Shown here one piece after another: positions 50,110 through 60,319 of a DNA stretch of 64,000 bases. A model generated the notes under the pieces. The model had not been told where the DNA came from, did no database searches, and saw nothing but the letters and a program-made list of their open reading frames with translations. Position 1 is the stretch's first letter; every line of letters begins with the position of its first letter. The position numbers were made by a program, and so were the translations under genes. This stretch comes from Yersinia bercovieri ATCC 43970 (GTDB taxonomy: Bacteria; Pseudomonadota; Gammaproteobacteria; Enterobacterales; Enterobacteriaceae). Location: contig NZ_CP054044.1 in assembly GCF_013282745.1 (NCBI RefSeq), positions 682,001-746,000 of the forward strand, given 5' to 3'.

Positions 50110-50277
50110 CTTCAGACTGCTGACAAACCTCGACGACTCGATCTCAAAAGGTGAGGACAGGTAGAAGAGTAAAGCCTCCGCGCCACGAATGGCACGGTTC
50201 GAGCCATCAGGAATGATTTTACGGCATCTTTACGATCTGCCCGTTCTCTCCGCTCAGACGACTTTGTCATTAACCGC
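50110..50277. other. Unexplained region between two hairpins (ygiC/ygiD)
   Basis: About 170 bp bounded by hairpins, not coding in any convincing frame. It contains an ATGGC/GCCAT hairpin with loop ACGGTTCGA (about 50188-50206) and GC-rich CTCCGCGCC next to it. It could be a decayed repeat, a 3' UTR or a small RNA. Nothing decides between these. Confidence 0.35.
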
Positions 50278-50302
50278 AAGGGAAGGTAATATGCCTCCCC
50301 TT
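50278..50302. terminator. Hairpin downstream of ygiD
   Basis: AAGGGAAGG (50278-50286) pairs with CCTCCCCTT (50294-50302) with one mismatch and a seven-base loop. It lies 29 bp past the ygiD stop and probably terminates ygiD. Confidence 0.6.
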
Positions 50303-50330
50303 GTTTATATTCTAATGCTTACACTCTGGG

Positions 50331-51113
50331 CTAGTTAACCAGCACTGACAGCATACTCAACGACCCCATCTCAATTCCATCCGTTGGGATCGAAATTGGC
50401 GCTTTGCCATCCCAGCCCCCCAGCACATACAGCAGCGGTAGATAGTGCTCAGGTGATGGGTTAGACAACGCCGCCCCTTCATGCTGCATAAAGTTAACCA
50501 ATGGGTGGTTATCGCCCTGATAATTCAGGTTATCCCGCACGAACTGATTGAAAGATTCGGCCCATGGATACGGAGTGCTATCTCCTTGCCATCTCACCAT
50601 ACGCAAGTTGTGTACCACATTACCGCTGGCGACAATCATCACCCCCTGCTCCCGCAGCACCGCTAATTTGCGGCCTAATTCATAGTGATACTCTGCCGGT
50701 TGGGTGCCATCAATACTCAGTTGCACCACAGGAATATCAGCCTCAGGGTACATTTTAATCAATACCCCCCAGCTGCCATGGTCCAACCCCCACTCACTGG
50801 TATCCGCCCGCACGGCGATAGGTGCCAACAACTCTTGAATTTGTGCGGCAAGCGCAGGCGAACCCGGTGCAGGATACTCAGTATCGAACAGCGCCTGCGG
50901 GAAGCCGCCAAAATCATGGATAGTGCGAGGTTTCGCCATGGCCGTCACCGCCGTCCCACGGGTATACCAGTGGGCGGAAACCGCCAAAATTGCCTTAGGG
51001 CGCGGCAATGTCTCACCTAACGCACGCCATGCTTGGGTGTGACTGTTCTCTTCCAGCACGTTCATCGGGCTACCGTGGCCGAGAAACAGTGCAGGCATAC
51101 GAGGCGTGTTCAT
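50331..51113 (-). CDS. ygiD: 4,5-DOPA-extradiol-dioxygenase-like protein YgiD
   Basis: A 260-residue class III extradiol ring-cleavage dioxygenase of the LigB/DODA type (E. coli YgiD 262-271). Metal and catalytic histidines appear in FLGHGSPMN near residue 13, SAHWYTRG near 47, HDFGGFP, and the ASGNVVHNLR segment near 165. The physiological substrate in enterobacteria is not known. Transcribed alone, convergent with ygiC. Confidence 0.92.
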   Translation of the reverse strand: MNTPRMPALFLGHGSPMNVLEENSHTQAWRALGETLPRPKAILAVSAHWYTRGTAVTAMAKPRTIHDFGGFPQALFDTEYPAPGSPALAAQIQELLAPIAVRADTSEWGLDHGSWGVLIKMYPEADIPVVQLSIDGTQPAEYHYELGRKLAVLREQGVMIVASGNVVHNLRMVRWQGDSTPYPWAESFNQFVRDNLNYQGDNHPLVNFMQHEGAALSNPSPEHYLPLLYVLGGWDGKAPISIPTDGIEMGSLSMLSVLVN

Positions 51114-51388
51114 AGAAAATCCTTACTGTTAAGAAGAAGAGTGGCGCTTAAAATTATCTGCGCTTAAAACATAAGCAACACATTACGCGCTTTTTTTTCA
51201 TTACACAGCCGGATAACAGTGATGAAGATATTCAATAATTTTGAAGGGGAAATCAGAGGGGGAGAAGCAGTAATGGCATTCTATGGCGATGGGAAATAAC
51301 CGGGCCGCGATCTATTCAGAAAACTAGAGGCTACCCGGCGTTTAACACTCAGAATTAGCAGCTAATATTTAATAATATTGGCTCTCTG
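51114..51388. other. Intergenic region ygiD-ribB
   Basis: 275 bp upstream of ygiD and downstream of ribB. A weak AT-rich inverted repeat (AATATT-TAAT-AATATT type, near 51365) follows the ribB stop. The ygiD promoter should lie here. No coding potential was seen. Confidence 0.4.
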
Positions 51389-52027
51389 TTAGTGAGACTG
51401 GCGATACGCCACCAGATCTTCAATCGTCACAACCGGCATATTATGCAACTTAGCAAACTCAATCACTTCTGGCGCATGTGCCATGCTGCCATCGTCATTG
51501 GTCAGTTCACACAATACCGCAGCGGGTTTGTAACCTGCCAGTATTGCCAAATCGATAGAGGCTTCGGTGTGACCACGGCGGGATAAGACACCACCGGGCT
51601 GGCCGCGCAGTGGGAATACATGACCAGGGCGATTAAGGTCGCTAGGTTTTGCGTTATCAGCAATTGCCGCGCGGATAGTGGTCAAGCGATCTGCCGCAGA
51701 TACGCCGGTGGTGACGCCTTCAGCGGCTTCGATAGTCACGGTAAACCCAGTTTGGAACTGGCTGGTGTTGTTGGTCACCATCATTGGTAACTCAAGCTGC
51801 TGGCGGTGATCGTCGGTGATACACAGACACACAATGCCGCTACCGTGCCGGATAGTCAGTGCCATTTGCTCAACGGTCATGGCTTGTGCCGCAAAAACAA
51901 TATCGCCTTCGTTTTCACGGTTTTCGTCATCCAACACCATAACGCCACGGCCATTACGCAGAGCGTCGATAGCACGTTCTACACGCTCAACAGGCGTGCC
52001 AAAATCTGATAGAAGAGTCTGATTCAT
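51389..52027 (-). CDS. ribB: 3,4-dihydroxy-2-butanone 4-phosphate synthase RibB
   Basis: A 212-residue enzyme (E. coli 217) turning ribulose-5-phosphate into the four-carbon unit of riboflavin. It carries the acidic metal-binding segment [19 protein letters not shown] near residue 30, [27 protein letters not shown] and [20 protein letters not shown] with HTEASIDL. No GTP-cyclohydrolase II domain is fused. Expression is controlled by the FMN riboswitch in its long leader. Confidence 0.96.
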   Translation of the reverse strand: MNQTLLSDFGTPVERVERAIDALRNGRGVMVLDDENRENEGDIVFAAQAMTVEQMALTIRHGSGIVCLCITDDHRQQLELPMMVTNNTSQFQTGFTVTIEAAEGVTTGVSAADRLTTIRAAIADNAKPSDLNRPGHVFPLRGQPGGVLSRRGHTEASIDLAILAGYKPAAVLCELTNDDGSMAHAPEVIEFAKLHNMPVVTIEDLVAYRQSH

Positions 52028-52164
52028 GGTAAAAAAAACCTCATTAAATTATGGATTACCAGAATCAGGGCGGTCTTGAGGAGTAACTGGCCGGTTTTTT
52101 ATCTATAAATGCATTGATCTAGAGATAGAAATAGCCGAAATAACGCAGGCGAGCTATACCCGAC

Positions 52165-52207
52165 AGCTTTCAAGTTGCATGTGTGTGTTGGCTACACCTT
52201 GAAAGCT
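52165..52207 (-). repeat. Palindromic element in the ribB leader
   Basis: AGCTTTCAAG (52165-52174) pairs with CTTGAAAGCT (52198-52207). The unit TACCCGACAGCTTTCAAGTTGC resembles the repeats near 58632 and 40791. It sits between the FMN aptamer and the ribB ribosome-binding site, so it becomes part of the ribB mRNA leader and could serve as a hairpin of the expression platform or be a neutral insertion. Confidence 0.6.
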
Positions 52208-52239
52208 AAACGTGCATAAACTCAGCAGATACCGTTAAT

Positions 52240-52416
52240 CTCTCCCATCCGGACTATAACCGTCGGCCCCGGAATTACACCGGATCTGCTGACCTCTACC
52301 CTGTTTTCTTTGAGAAGAGAAACAAGGTGAGCGCTCGCGGGCTTTTGCACCATGACGTTAGCACGCCACAACACAATTTACCGCCGGTGGGGACTTACAC
52401 CCCGCCCTGAGAATAA
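52240..52416 (-). ncRNA. FMN riboswitch (RFN element) of ribB
   Basis: Read on the minus strand it begins CTCAGGGCGGGGTGTAAG with TCCCCACCGGCGGTAAAT, then a variable stem, AGCCCGCGAGCG, GGTCAGCAGATCCGGTGTAA with TTCCGGGGCCGACGGTTATA, and closes with GTCCGGATGGGAGAGA. This is the conserved six-helix RFN consensus almost base for base. The variable stem (TTTCTCTTCTCAAAGAAAAC region) is about as long as in other enterobacteria. FMN binding reduces ribB expression. The aptamer ends about 210 bases before the ribB start. Confidence 0.97.
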
Positions 52417-52542
52417 GTGTATGACTATAGCGCTATTGATTCTTCTGAGCAATTACCAAAATCTAGATGTGCGGAGGTTTATACAATTGTCATCTGGCAT
52501 TACACTAGGGGGAGTCACTACACAGCTAATTAGGGAAATATC

Positions 52543-52839
52543 ATGATTGACCCGAAAAAAATTGAACAAATCGCCCGCCAGGTGCATGAGTCTATGCCGA
52601 AAGGTATTCGCGAATTCGGGGACGACGTCGAAAAGAAAATTCGGCTAGTGCTGCAATCGCAGTTAACCCGACTGGATTTGGTTAATCGTGAAGAGTTCGA
52701 TGTGCAGACTCAAGTGCTGCTGCGCACCAGAGAGAAACTGGCTTTACTGGAACAACGCATGGGTGAGCTGGAAGCTAAATTCAACAGCGCGCCAACCGCA
52801 ATTGAAGATAAAAAAAGCGATAACCAGACTGGCGAGTAA
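52543..52839 (+). CDS. ubiK: Ubiquinone biosynthesis accessory factor UbiK (YqiC)
   Basis: A 98-residue BMFP (brucella membrane fusogenic protein) family protein, needed with UbiJ for efficient aerobic coenzyme Q synthesis (E. coli 96-99). It is an amphipathic N-terminus ([20 protein letters not shown]) followed by a C-terminal coiled coil ([18 protein letters not shown]). It is divergent from ribB and convergent with the yjeH-type gene. Confidence 0.92.
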   Translation: MIDPKKIEQIARQVHESMPKGIREFGDDVEKKIRLVLQSQLTRLDLVNREEFDVQTQVLLRTREKLALLEQRMGELEAKFNSAPTAIEDKKSDNQTGE

Positions 52840-52883
52840 TGATTGATTAAATCATTATAAGTAAAACGTTATCGTTGATAATC

Positions 52884-52904
52884 AGGGTGCTTATGTAGCA
52901 CCCT
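52884..52904. terminator. Bidirectional terminator ubiK/yjeH
   Basis: AGGGTGCT (52884-52891) pairs with AGCACCCT (52897-52904) around a five-base loop, flanked by AAATTT to the right. It serves ubiK and probably the convergent transporter gene, whose stop is five bases away. Confidence 0.8.
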
Positions 52905-52908
52905 AAAT

Positions 52909-54159
52909 TTATGATGGTATTACCGCTCTTGGCATTCGGGATATCAATATCCATAGCAGAGCAAACATCAGTAGCGCGTATAAACTCTTCCAGCCAATCA
53001 TCACCAGCAAGAGACAACACAGCACACTACCAATCACCGACATCACCCGCGAGCGCCCGCTCAATAAACGAATCCCAGCCAACATGCAGAGCAAATAGAT
53101 CAGCACGAAAATGCCGTTGGCATAAACAATCAGTAAATCCAATGGTAGAGAGAGCCAGTAGATCAACAGCGCAAATGCCAGACAACTGCCCACCACCGCC
53201 GTCAGCGCATAAACCGGGGTTTGCCCAGCTGAAAGCTGCGCCAGCTTACTTTGTGGCCGCACTTGAGCTTGTGACCACACCATGCGGGCAAAGCTCTGGG
53301 TGTAGATATTGACGCTGGCAAAGCAGGCCAGATAGCCAATAATGCAAGCAATCCATAGCGCATGTTCGCCGAACAGTTGCACCACAATTCTGGGTAGCGA
53401 GGCTGCCGCGACCTGCGCTTCGCCATAGGCATGGAAGTGCAGCACGGCTACCGTACATCCCCAGTAGACCGCCCCCGCGACCAGTAGGCCCACCATCAAT
53501 GCTCGGGGGAAATCACGTTCGGGATGGCGAAACTCTGTCGCCAGATGCGCGAAAGCTTCCAGCCCGACAAAGCACCAAAACATCACGGCGAGCGCACTGA
53601 ACATATTTGGCGGGGAAATATCTTGCGGCGATGGCCAAGGTATCTGTGATGGGCGAATATCTCCCTGCCACCAAATAGCCACCACCAGCGCGATGACCAG
53701 CAGCGCAATCAGGGTCTGCACATTGGCACTGGAACCCGCACTGCGCGTCCCTAACAGCCAAATGACCAGCAAGGTCACCAGTTGCACCATTAACAGTTCA
53801 CTATCGCGCCAACCAAAGGTCGCCTGCCAAAAGCCAGCGGCAATTTGTAAGGCGGCAGGAAGACCGACGGGAATGACCGAGAGAAATAGCCAGCCGGTGA
53901 CTTTACCCAACTGCGGCCCGAAAGCCAGGGTGACGAAGTGAGCAGCACCACCGGCACTGGGGAAGTGGCGGCCTAAAGCAGCAAAAGCGATCGCGATCGG
54001 AAAAACCAGCACAATCAAAATTGGCCAGGCCCACAAGCTATCATCACCCGCCAGCATGGCCGCCAGTGCTGGCACGGCAAAAACGCCGGTGCCCAGCAGT
54101 GAAGTGGACAACAACCCGACTCCCTGTGCGAGACTTAACTCCTGTTTTAGTCCACTCAC
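52909..54159 (-). CDS. yjeH: Amino-acid exporter YjeH-like (APC family)
   Basis: A 416-residue APC-superfamily transporter with about twelve membrane helices, close to E. coli YjeH (418), which exports methionine and branched-chain amino acids. Shared segments: SGLKQELSLAQGVGLLSTSL, GTGVFAVPALAAM, GRHFPSAGGAAHFV, FWCFVGLEAFAHLATEFRHP and CIIGYLACFASVNIY. The start is the second of two tandem GTGs (54159), giving the E. coli N-terminus; 54162 is possible. In E. coli yjeH is elsewhere, so it has been transposed into the ubiK-hldE interval in this lineage. It lies 50 bp after hldE in the same direction. Confidence 0.88.
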   Translation of the reverse strand: MSGLKQELSLAQGVGLLSTSLLGTGVFAVPALAAMLAGDDSLWAWPILIVLVFPIAIAFAALGRHFPSAGGAAHFVTLAFGPQLGKVTGWLFLSVIPVGLPAALQIAAGFWQATFGWRDSELLMVQLVTLLVIWLLGTRSAGSSANVQTLIALLVIALVVAIWWQGDIRPSQIPWPSPQDISPPNMFSALAVMFWCFVGLEAFAHLATEFRHPERDFPRALMVGLLVAGAVYWGCTVAVLHFHAYGEAQVAAASLPRIVVQLFGEHALWIACIIGYLACFASVNIYTQSFARMVWSQAQVRPQSKLAQLSAGQTPVYALTAVVGSCLAFALLIYWLSLPLDLLIVYANGIFVLIYLLCMLAGIRLLSGRSRVMSVIGSVLCCLLLVMIGWKSLYALLMFALLWILISRMPRAVIPS

Positions 54160-54208
54160 CACTCACATCCTATGCAGCTAATATTGTCAGCACCCTTTTG
54201 GCGCTAAC

Positions 54209-55639
54209 CTAACCACGACCGTTTTTGATGGATTGAATAATATTGGTGGTAGAGACACCATCCTCAAAATTCAGCACCTTAACTTCACCACCGGCGGCCC
54301 AAACCTCGGCACTGCCCGCGATCTCATCTGGCTTATAATCACCGCCCTTCACCAGTAGGTCCGGCAAAATATCAGCGATTAAGCGCTGCGGGGTGTCCTC
54401 TTCAAACGGCACCACCCAATCCACGGCTTCCAGCGCACCTAATACGATCATCCGCTGATCCAGTGGGTTAACCGGGCGTTTTTCGCCTTTCAAGCGCTTG
54501 GTCGAGGCATCACTGTTCACCGCGACAATCAGGCGATCCCCCAGCTTGCGGGCATTAGCCAGATACGAGACATGGCCGGCGTGGAGGATGTCAAAAATGC
54601 CGTTGGTCATCACCACTTTCTCGCCACGCTGGCGAGCCTGCGCCACGGCTTTTTTCAGTTGTTGCTCATCCATCACCCCAAAACCGGTTTCGGCCCGGCC
54701 ACGGATGGCATTCTCCAGCTCAATCGGCGAAACCGTTGAGGTTCCCAACTTACCAACCACCACGCCAGCTGCGGCATTCGCGAGGAAGCATGACTCTTCG
54801 AGGCTGTTTCCAGCCGCCAGTGCCGCCGCCAACACGCCAATCACGGTATCACCGGCACCGGTCACATCGAAGACTTCCTGCGCCTGTGTTGGCAAATGTA
54901 ACGGCGGTTTACCCGGTTGCAGCAAGGTCATCCCTTGCTCCGAGCGCGTCACCAGCAGAGCGGAAAGTTCAAAATCGGCCACCAGCTTCATGCCTCGACT
55001 GACCAACTCCTCCTCGTTTTTGCAGTGACCCACTACCGCTTCAAATTCAGATAAATTAGGTGTCAGCAGGGTTGCGCCGCGATAACGCTCAAAATCGCTG
55101 CCTTTAGGATCGATCAGTACCGGAACTTTCGCTTTACGAGCCAATTGAATCATCGGCTGTACACTGTTCAATGCGCCTTTGGCGTAATCGGACAGCACCA
55201 GCGCGCCAATCTGTGGCAGCGCCTGTTGAATGCGCTCAAAGATAGGCTGAGGATCAACGCCATCAAAACCCTCTTCAAAATCCAGGCGGATCAGCTGCTG
55301 GTTGCGGGAAAGCACCCGTAATTTGGTGATGGTCGGGTGCGTGGGAACCGAGACAAAATCACAGCGCACCTGAACTTCATTTAGCTTGCTGGTCAGGGCG
55401 CGCGCGGCATCGTCGATACCGGTCAAGCCCACTAAGCGGGAGATGGCACCAAGGGAGGCGATGTTCATCGCGACGTTCGCCGCACCACCGGGGCGCTCCT
55501 CAATAGTATCAACTTTGACCACGGGAACTGGCGCTTCCGGTGAGATCCGGCTGGTTGGCCCATACCAGTAGCGGTCTAACATCACATCACCAACGACTAA
55601 TACTCCGGCGCGACGAAAATCAGGCAGCGTGACTTTCAT
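54209..55639 (-). CDS. hldE: Bifunctional heptose kinase/adenylyltransferase HldE
   Basis: A 476-residue bifunctional enzyme (E. coli 477) of ADP-heptose synthesis for lipopolysaccharide core. The N-terminal ribokinase-like domain carries [20 protein letters not shown], and [20 protein letters not shown] with the catalytic Asp near residue 265. The C-terminal cytidylyltransferase-like domain begins near 340 with [20 protein letters not shown] (HxGH) and has [11 protein letters not shown]. The ATG at 55639 follows GGGGG; an upstream frame adds five residues. Upstream gene glnE is co-directional as in E. coli. Confidence 0.95.
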   Translation of the reverse strand: MKVTLPDFRRAGVLVVGDVMLDRYWYGPTSRISPEAPVPVVKVDTIEERPGGAANVAMNIASLGAISRLVGLTGIDDAARALTSKLNEVQVRCDFVSVPTHPTITKLRVLSRNQQLIRLDFEEGFDGVDPQPIFERIQQALPQIGALVLSDYAKGALNSVQPMIQLARKAKVPVLIDPKGSDFERYRGATLLTPNLSEFEAVVGHCKNEEELVSRGMKLVADFELSALLVTRSEQGMTLLQPGKPPLHLPTQAQEVFDVTGAGDTVIGVLAAALAAGNSLEESCFLANAAAGVVVGKLGTSTVSPIELENAIRGRAETGFGVMDEQQLKKAVAQARQRGEKVVMTNGIFDILHAGHVSYLANARKLGDRLIVAVNSDASTKRLKGEKRPVNPLDQRMIVLGALEAVDWVVPFEEDTPQRLIADILPDLLVKGGDYKPDEIAGSAEVWAAGGEVKVLNFEDGVSTTNIIQSIKNGRG

Positions 55640-55764
55640 ACGTTTGCCCCCCACTGTGAGCTGTTATTAACCCCGAAAACACGCATCCTTCGCTCCAATA
55701 TTGTGTTCATTATATGGCGCCAGATAATATCACAGACACCTTGCTTACCATTAATAACCGCAAC

Positions 55765-58617
55765 CTATGCATCAGTTGGCGTTGATATCAGCCATTTATG
55801 CCAACTAGCGACCACCTGTGCTCTCTCGGCGATAAAGCTATCGGCGGCCACCTTGCTGGATTGCTCCTGCAACGCCAGATGGTGGATCTCATCGCGCATG
55901 GTGACATAAGCACGGGTCAGCGCGGCGGCCTCATCCAGCGGCATAATATCGTTATTCGCCATCAGCTCAAAAATGCGCACATTATCTGACCAACGGGTCA
56001 AACGTGGCTCACTGGCGGCATAACGCAGCACCAGATATTGCGCGATAAACTCAATATCAGTGATCCCACCTTCGTCCGTTTTGATATCAAAAATATCGCG
56101 CTGTTTGCTGCCCAAATGATTGCGCATTTTCTCGCGCATTTCGCGCACTTCCTGCTGCAATTGCGGGGCATCACGGTGGCGGCATAAAATTTGCTGGCGA
56201 ATGGCGTCAAACTGCTGATGCAGCGCCGGATCGCCATAGACAATACGGGCGCGAACCAGCGCCTGATGCTCCCAAGTCCAGGCCTCATTTTGCTGATAAT
56301 CAGCGAAAGCCTCGACGGTGCTGACCAACATGCCAGCTTCACCGGATGGCCGCAGCCGGGCATCGACCTCATACAAAATACCTGACGAGGTGCGGGTGCT
56401 AAATAGGTGCATGACTCGCTGGGCCAAACGCAGATAGAACTGGCGGCCATCAATGCTGCGCTCGCCGTCGGTCATCACCTCTAGCGGGCAGTCGAGCAAG
56501 AATACTAAATCGAGATCTGAGCTGTAACCCAGCTCCCATCCCCCCAGCTTGCCATAGCCAATCACCGCGAAACCACGGCCTTCGCGCTGCTGCAAATGGC
56601 TCGGCTGACCATAGCGAGCCACCATCTGGTTCCAGGCTTGCTGGATAACCGCATCAATAATGGCCTCTGCCAGATAGGTTAAGTGATCGCTCACTTTCAT
56701 AACTGGCAGCGCCTCAGTGATATCACCGGCGGCAATGCGTAATTGCTGCGCCTGCTTAAACTGGCGCAACGCCTCCAACTGCTGCTCTTCGTCATCTTCC
56801 GGCACCCGCAGCAAATATTGGCGCAATTCATCGCGGTAAGCACCGGGTTCCAGCGGCTGATAGAAGGATTGTGGATCGAGTAATTCATCCAGCAGCAATG
56901 GGTAGCGAGCTAACTGGCTAGCCACCATCGGCGAGGCCGAACAGAGACGGATAACGTGTTTTAGCGCCGCATGGTACTCCACCAGCAATTCCAGATAAGT
57001 GGTGCGGGTAACGATGCTCAGCAGCAGTTGAATCAGCCGGCTAAGCGCAACATTAGCATCAGGACGCGGACAGACCTCAGCGAACAGCCGCGGCATCAGT
57101 TGATCCAGCACCTCACGGCCACGGGGGCCAATGGTGCGTTTATCCATATCGTGGCGGAACTCATTGATAGTGTTCAGTAATTGGCGGCGCGCGGCCTGGT
57201 CTAAATGCGGTGTCAGTGGAGCTAAATCACACTCTTCCAGCGCATCCTGCCATAAACTTTTGTACAGCCCATGGCTGGGATCTTCGCCAATATCGGGGGT
57301 ATCGTCGCCAATCAGGTCATCAAACACCCCACGCACCGCTTGCATATGCTGTTCCAGCGCCGCACTCATGGCGGCCCAATCCCCATACCCCATGCCCCAA
57401 GCCAATCGGGCCTGATTGAGCGCATCACCGGGCAAGGTCTGGGTTTGCTCATCAGCAATGGCTTGCAGCAGATTTTCCAGGCGGCGCAAAAACAGATAGC
57501 TGCCAATGAGATCCGCCACTTGCGGCTCCGGTAATAAGCCCAACTCCGCCACCGCCTGCAAGGTGGGCAGCAAAGCCCGCTCTTGTAGGCGCGGTTCGCG
57601 GCCACCACGAATCAGCTGAAACACCTGCGTAATAAACTCAATCTCACGAATACCGCCCGCGCCCAGCTTGATATTGTCTTTCAGGCCACGTCGGCGCACT
57701 TCACGGGCGATCATCCCCTTCATGTTGCGCAGTGATTGAATCACGCTGAAATCAATATACCGGCGGAAGACGAAAGGCCGCAGGGTCTGGCGCAGCTCCT
57801 TACTGTAGTGGTCTTCAGCGCCGCCCATCAGACGCGCTTTAACCATCGCATAGCGCTCCCAGTCACGGCCCTGTTCCTGGTAATAATCTTCCAGCGCCGC
57901 AAAGCTCAACACCAGGGGGCCGCTATCGCCAAACGGGCGCAGACGCATATCCACCCGATAGACAAAGCCGTCAATGGTTTGCTGATCGAGCGCCTTGATC
58001 AGCCGTTGGCCCAGGCGGGTAAAGAACTGGGCATTGTCCAACTGCCGCCGCCCCCCATGCGTTTGACCACTCTCTGGATAAGCAAAAATAAGATCGATAT
58101 CAGAGGAGAAATTCAGCTCACCGCCGCCTAACTTGCCCATGCCCAAAATCAGCAGCGGCTGCGCTACACCCTCACCATTGCATGGTGTGCCGAACTCACG
58201 ACAACATACCTGATAGAGCCAGTCGCGGGCCGCGATAATCAGGGTTTCAGCCAACCAACTGAGTTGCTGCAAGGTGTCAGTCGTGGCACTGCTTTGCAGT
58301 GCCTGTGACCAGGCGATACGTACCATAATCCGGCGGCGAAACAGCCGCAAAGCGGCTAACAGCGCAGCTTCATCCTGCACCTCGGCCAGCGCCTGGCTGA
58401 GCCACTGCGGATAAAGTTGCCACTCCTGCGGTTGCGGCGGCTGTTGATGCAACTCCACCAGCCATTCAGGGTGAATCAGGAGCATGTCACTGACAAAATC
58501 ACTCAACACCAATACAGCTATCTCTTCATCACCTAAGCTCAGCGGCGTCGGTAACTCATGAAAGCGCTGCTGTACATTCTGCGCCTGAATCTGTAATTCC
58601 GGGGGGAGTGGCAACAT
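55765..58617 (-). CDS. glnE: Glutamine synthetase adenylyltransferase GlnE
   Basis: A 950-residue bifunctional enzyme (E. coli 946) that attaches AMP to glutamine synthetase and removes it, under PII control. Two nucleotidyltransferase domains show their metal motifs: [14 protein letters not shown] near residue 180 in the deadenylylating half, and [13 protein letters not shown] near 700 in the adenylylating half, each followed by helical regulatory regions. It lies between ygiF and hldE; the short gap to ygiF holds a palindromic repeat. Confidence 0.96.
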   Translation of the reverse strand: MLPLPPELQIQAQNVQQRFHELPTPLSLGDEEIAVLVLSDFVSDMLLIHPEWLVELHQQPPQPQEWQLYPQWLSQALAEVQDEAALLAALRLFRRRIMVRIAWSQALQSSATTDTLQQLSWLAETLIIAARDWLYQVCCREFGTPCNGEGVAQPLLILGMGKLGGGELNFSSDIDLIFAYPESGQTHGGRRQLDNAQFFTRLGQRLIKALDQQTIDGFVYRVDMRLRPFGDSGPLVLSFAALEDYYQEQGRDWERYAMVKARLMGGAEDHYSKELRQTLRPFVFRRYIDFSVIQSLRNMKGMIAREVRRRGLKDNIKLGAGGIREIEFITQVFQLIRGGREPRLQERALLPTLQAVAELGLLPEPQVADLIGSYLFLRRLENLLQAIADEQTQTLPGDALNQARLAWGMGYGDWAAMSAALEQHMQAVRGVFDDLIGDDTPDIGEDPSHGLYKSLWQDALEECDLAPLTPHLDQAARRQLLNTINEFRHDMDKRTIGPRGREVLDQLMPRLFAEVCPRPDANVALSRLIQLLLSIVTRTTYLELLVEYHAALKHVIRLCSASPMVASQLARYPLLLDELLDPQSFYQPLEPGAYRDELRQYLLRVPEDDEEQQLEALRQFKQAQQLRIAAGDITEALPVMKVSDHLTYLAEAIIDAVIQQAWNQMVARYGQPSHLQQREGRGFAVIGYGKLGGWELGYSSDLDLVFLLDCPLEVMTDGERSIDGRQFYLRLAQRVMHLFSTRTSSGILYEVDARLRPSGEAGMLVSTVEAFADYQQNEAWTWEHQALVRARIVYGDPALHQQFDAIRQQILCRHRDAPQLQQEVREMREKMRNHLGSKQRDIFDIKTDEGGITDIEFIAQYLVLRYAASEPRLTRWSDNVRIFELMANNDIMPLDEAAALTRAYVTMRDEIHHLALQEQSSKVAADSFIAERAQVVASWHKWLISTPTDA

Positions 58618-58631
58618 AGCGAATTCCTTGG

Positions 58632-58702
58632 ATACCCATCGAACTTGAAGTCGCAGCGGCGTTTACTTATCACCTGCCTGCAACTTCAATGAGTTAGGGT
58701 AT
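58632..58702. repeat. Palindromic repeat unit between ygiF and glnE
   Basis: It begins ATACCCATCGAACTTGAAGTCGCAG and ends in the near-inverted CTGCAACTTCAATGAGTTAGGGTAT, about 71 bp in all. Terminal ATACCC and TGAAGTTGCAG arms resemble an intergenic element I recall as frequent in Yersinia and Serratia. It would be transcribed in the ygiF-glnE interval. Confidence 0.7.
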
Positions 58703-58710
58703 ATGTTCGA

Positions 58711-60018
58711 CTAACGGACAGCACCGTTCAGCCAAAAGGCTGCCTGCGCCAATGCTTCTTTACGGGCGGTATCGCGCCAATGGCCTTGACGCTCCATAAT
58801 TGCCAGCTGCAAACCAAACCAGCCATCAATATATGGGTGCCATTCACTCTGTGGATAGAAACCAGAGAGCAGCTGGAAGGTCATAATCTGCCGATTCAAA
58901 CGGGGGAGTTGGGCCAGATAGCCGTCGTCATCCATATGGTGAGCAAATGCCTCTTTCAGATCGGCGGCACTGCGGCTCAGCATGATGTCGCAGAAGCGCT
59001 TAAATGAGCCATCGAACTTCGCTTGCGCCTTGGCATCCATAAATGGCCGCCAGCCCGCAGTGACTAGCCACGATGTGAGCGCTAACTTACATTTCAGATA
59101 ATCGGTGCTATAACAGAGCTGCTCCGCCTTCACGTTTTTCGGTTCTAGCTGTGGCTCTAGCGCAATCAACAGCGCCCGCAGTTCGGTGCTGGCTTTGCGC
59201 GGCACTAATCCACCGAAAATCGCCAGAGTCTGACGCACCATAGCTAATGCTTCAATAATCATCGCCTTAGCCGCTGATTCGCCACCTAACCACAGCTCTT
59301 CATGGTATTGCCAGTGATCCAGCGCCATCTCCAGCCCGGCCACCATTCCCTGCTCGACAGTCGATTTTGGCGCTGGTTGCAGAACCAGCAATGGCCGCAG
59401 TTCGCGAGGAGGATTGCCTTGTGCCAGGTGGTAGCCGCGCGCCGCTTTACTCAGACTGCCCTGACGTAAACCGCCGATTTGCGCCAATTCAGTGGCCAGT
59501 GCCAGTAAATCAGCCTGATTACCTTGTTTCAGCTCAAGCTCAATTTCGCTCAATGGCTCAGACAGCTCACCAGCACTAATCGATCCTTGATCAAGAGCAA
59601 GCTCTATCTCGCTCTCACCGTAAGTGATTGCCCACTTCTCACGGGTGAAATCAGTGCGAAACAGCGGTTGTAACTCAGCTTGCAGCGCCTCAACCGACCA
59701 CCCTTCTGGCCAGATATCTGCCGGAAAACGCGCCAGATCGAGTTTGTCGCTATCAATATCGACATTGTATTCAGGCCGTTGATGTAAACCGCCGACCACT
59801 TTGCCACCACTCTTCACTGTCATTTCATAACGACCATCATAACCACGAATACGCAGGCCAATATCATGCTGGCGCAGGCGGTTATCTGCGGTCTCAAAAT
59901 AGATGTTCGCCAGTGTTTGCGGCGCTGAATGCTGGCTCTGCCAGGATGTGAGCCGCTCCGGCAACGCCGCGATGGCCGCAGGCGTAGCAATAAATTTTAG
60001 TTCTATTTCAACGGTCAT
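58711..60018 (-). CDS. ygiF: Inorganic triphosphatase YgiF (CYTH-CHAD)
   Basis: A 435-residue protein (E. coli 433) with an N-terminal CYTH domain that hydrolyses tripolyphosphate. The ExExK motif is EIELKF at residues 4-9, with further acidic and basic tunnel residues in RIRGYDGRYEMTVK and EIELALDQG. A C-terminal CHAD domain follows (about residues 220-420, His/Arg-rich helices). The start ATG at 60018 gives MTVEIELKF as in E. coli; the frame is open 34 codons further. Divergent from ygiM. Confidence 0.92.
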   Translation of the reverse strand: MTVEIELKFIATPAAIAALPERLTSWQSQHSAPQTLANIYFETADNRLRQHDIGLRIRGYDGRYEMTVKSGGKVVGGLHQRPEYNVDIDSDKLDLARFPADIWPEGWSVEALQAELQPLFRTDFTREKWAITYGESEIELALDQGSISAGELSEPLSEIELELKQGNQADLLALATELAQIGGLRQGSLSKAARGYHLAQGNPPRELRPLLVLQPAPKSTVEQGMVAGLEMALDHWQYHEELWLGGESAAKAMIIEALAMVRQTLAIFGGLVPRKASTELRALLIALEPQLEPKNVKAEQLCYSTDYLKCKLALTSWLVTAGWRPFMDAKAQAKFDGSFKRFCDIMLSRSAADLKEAFAHHMDDDGYLAQLPRLNRQIMTFQLLSGFYPQSEWHPYIDGWFGLQLAIMERQGHWRDTARKEALAQAAFWLNGAVR

Positions 60019-60319
60019 AATTTCATTCACACCGGTATGTTGCGAGATTACGGGCATTATGCCTTTTTCACGGTGATTTGCCTGTTTTACACAAAAAACC
60101 GCTCGGCAGCCCCAAGTCAAAGCCTATTTTAACCTGTTTTAGCCGATCTGCCCTAAGGCTTCATAATACAAATTTTCACTGCGGTAAAAATAGCCAATAA
60201 AGTGGCCCAGGCCGCGCTGGCTATGAGAGTAAGATAGTTCTCATTCCGGTTTATGCGTTGCGTCGGCAAACTGAACACACTACTATCGTTCCATAAATTC
60301 ACTCATAAATGACTCTCTA
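60019..60319. promoter_or_regulatory. ygiF/ygiM divergent promoter region
   Basis: 301 bp between divergent starts. No clear operator or RNA element was recognised. Promoters for both genes must lie here. Confidence 0.45.

Noticed and set aside
50188..50206. Possible tRNA T-arm (GGTTCGA loop)
   Set aside because: The flanking bases do not form acceptor, D or anticodon arms; only a single hairpin can be drawn.
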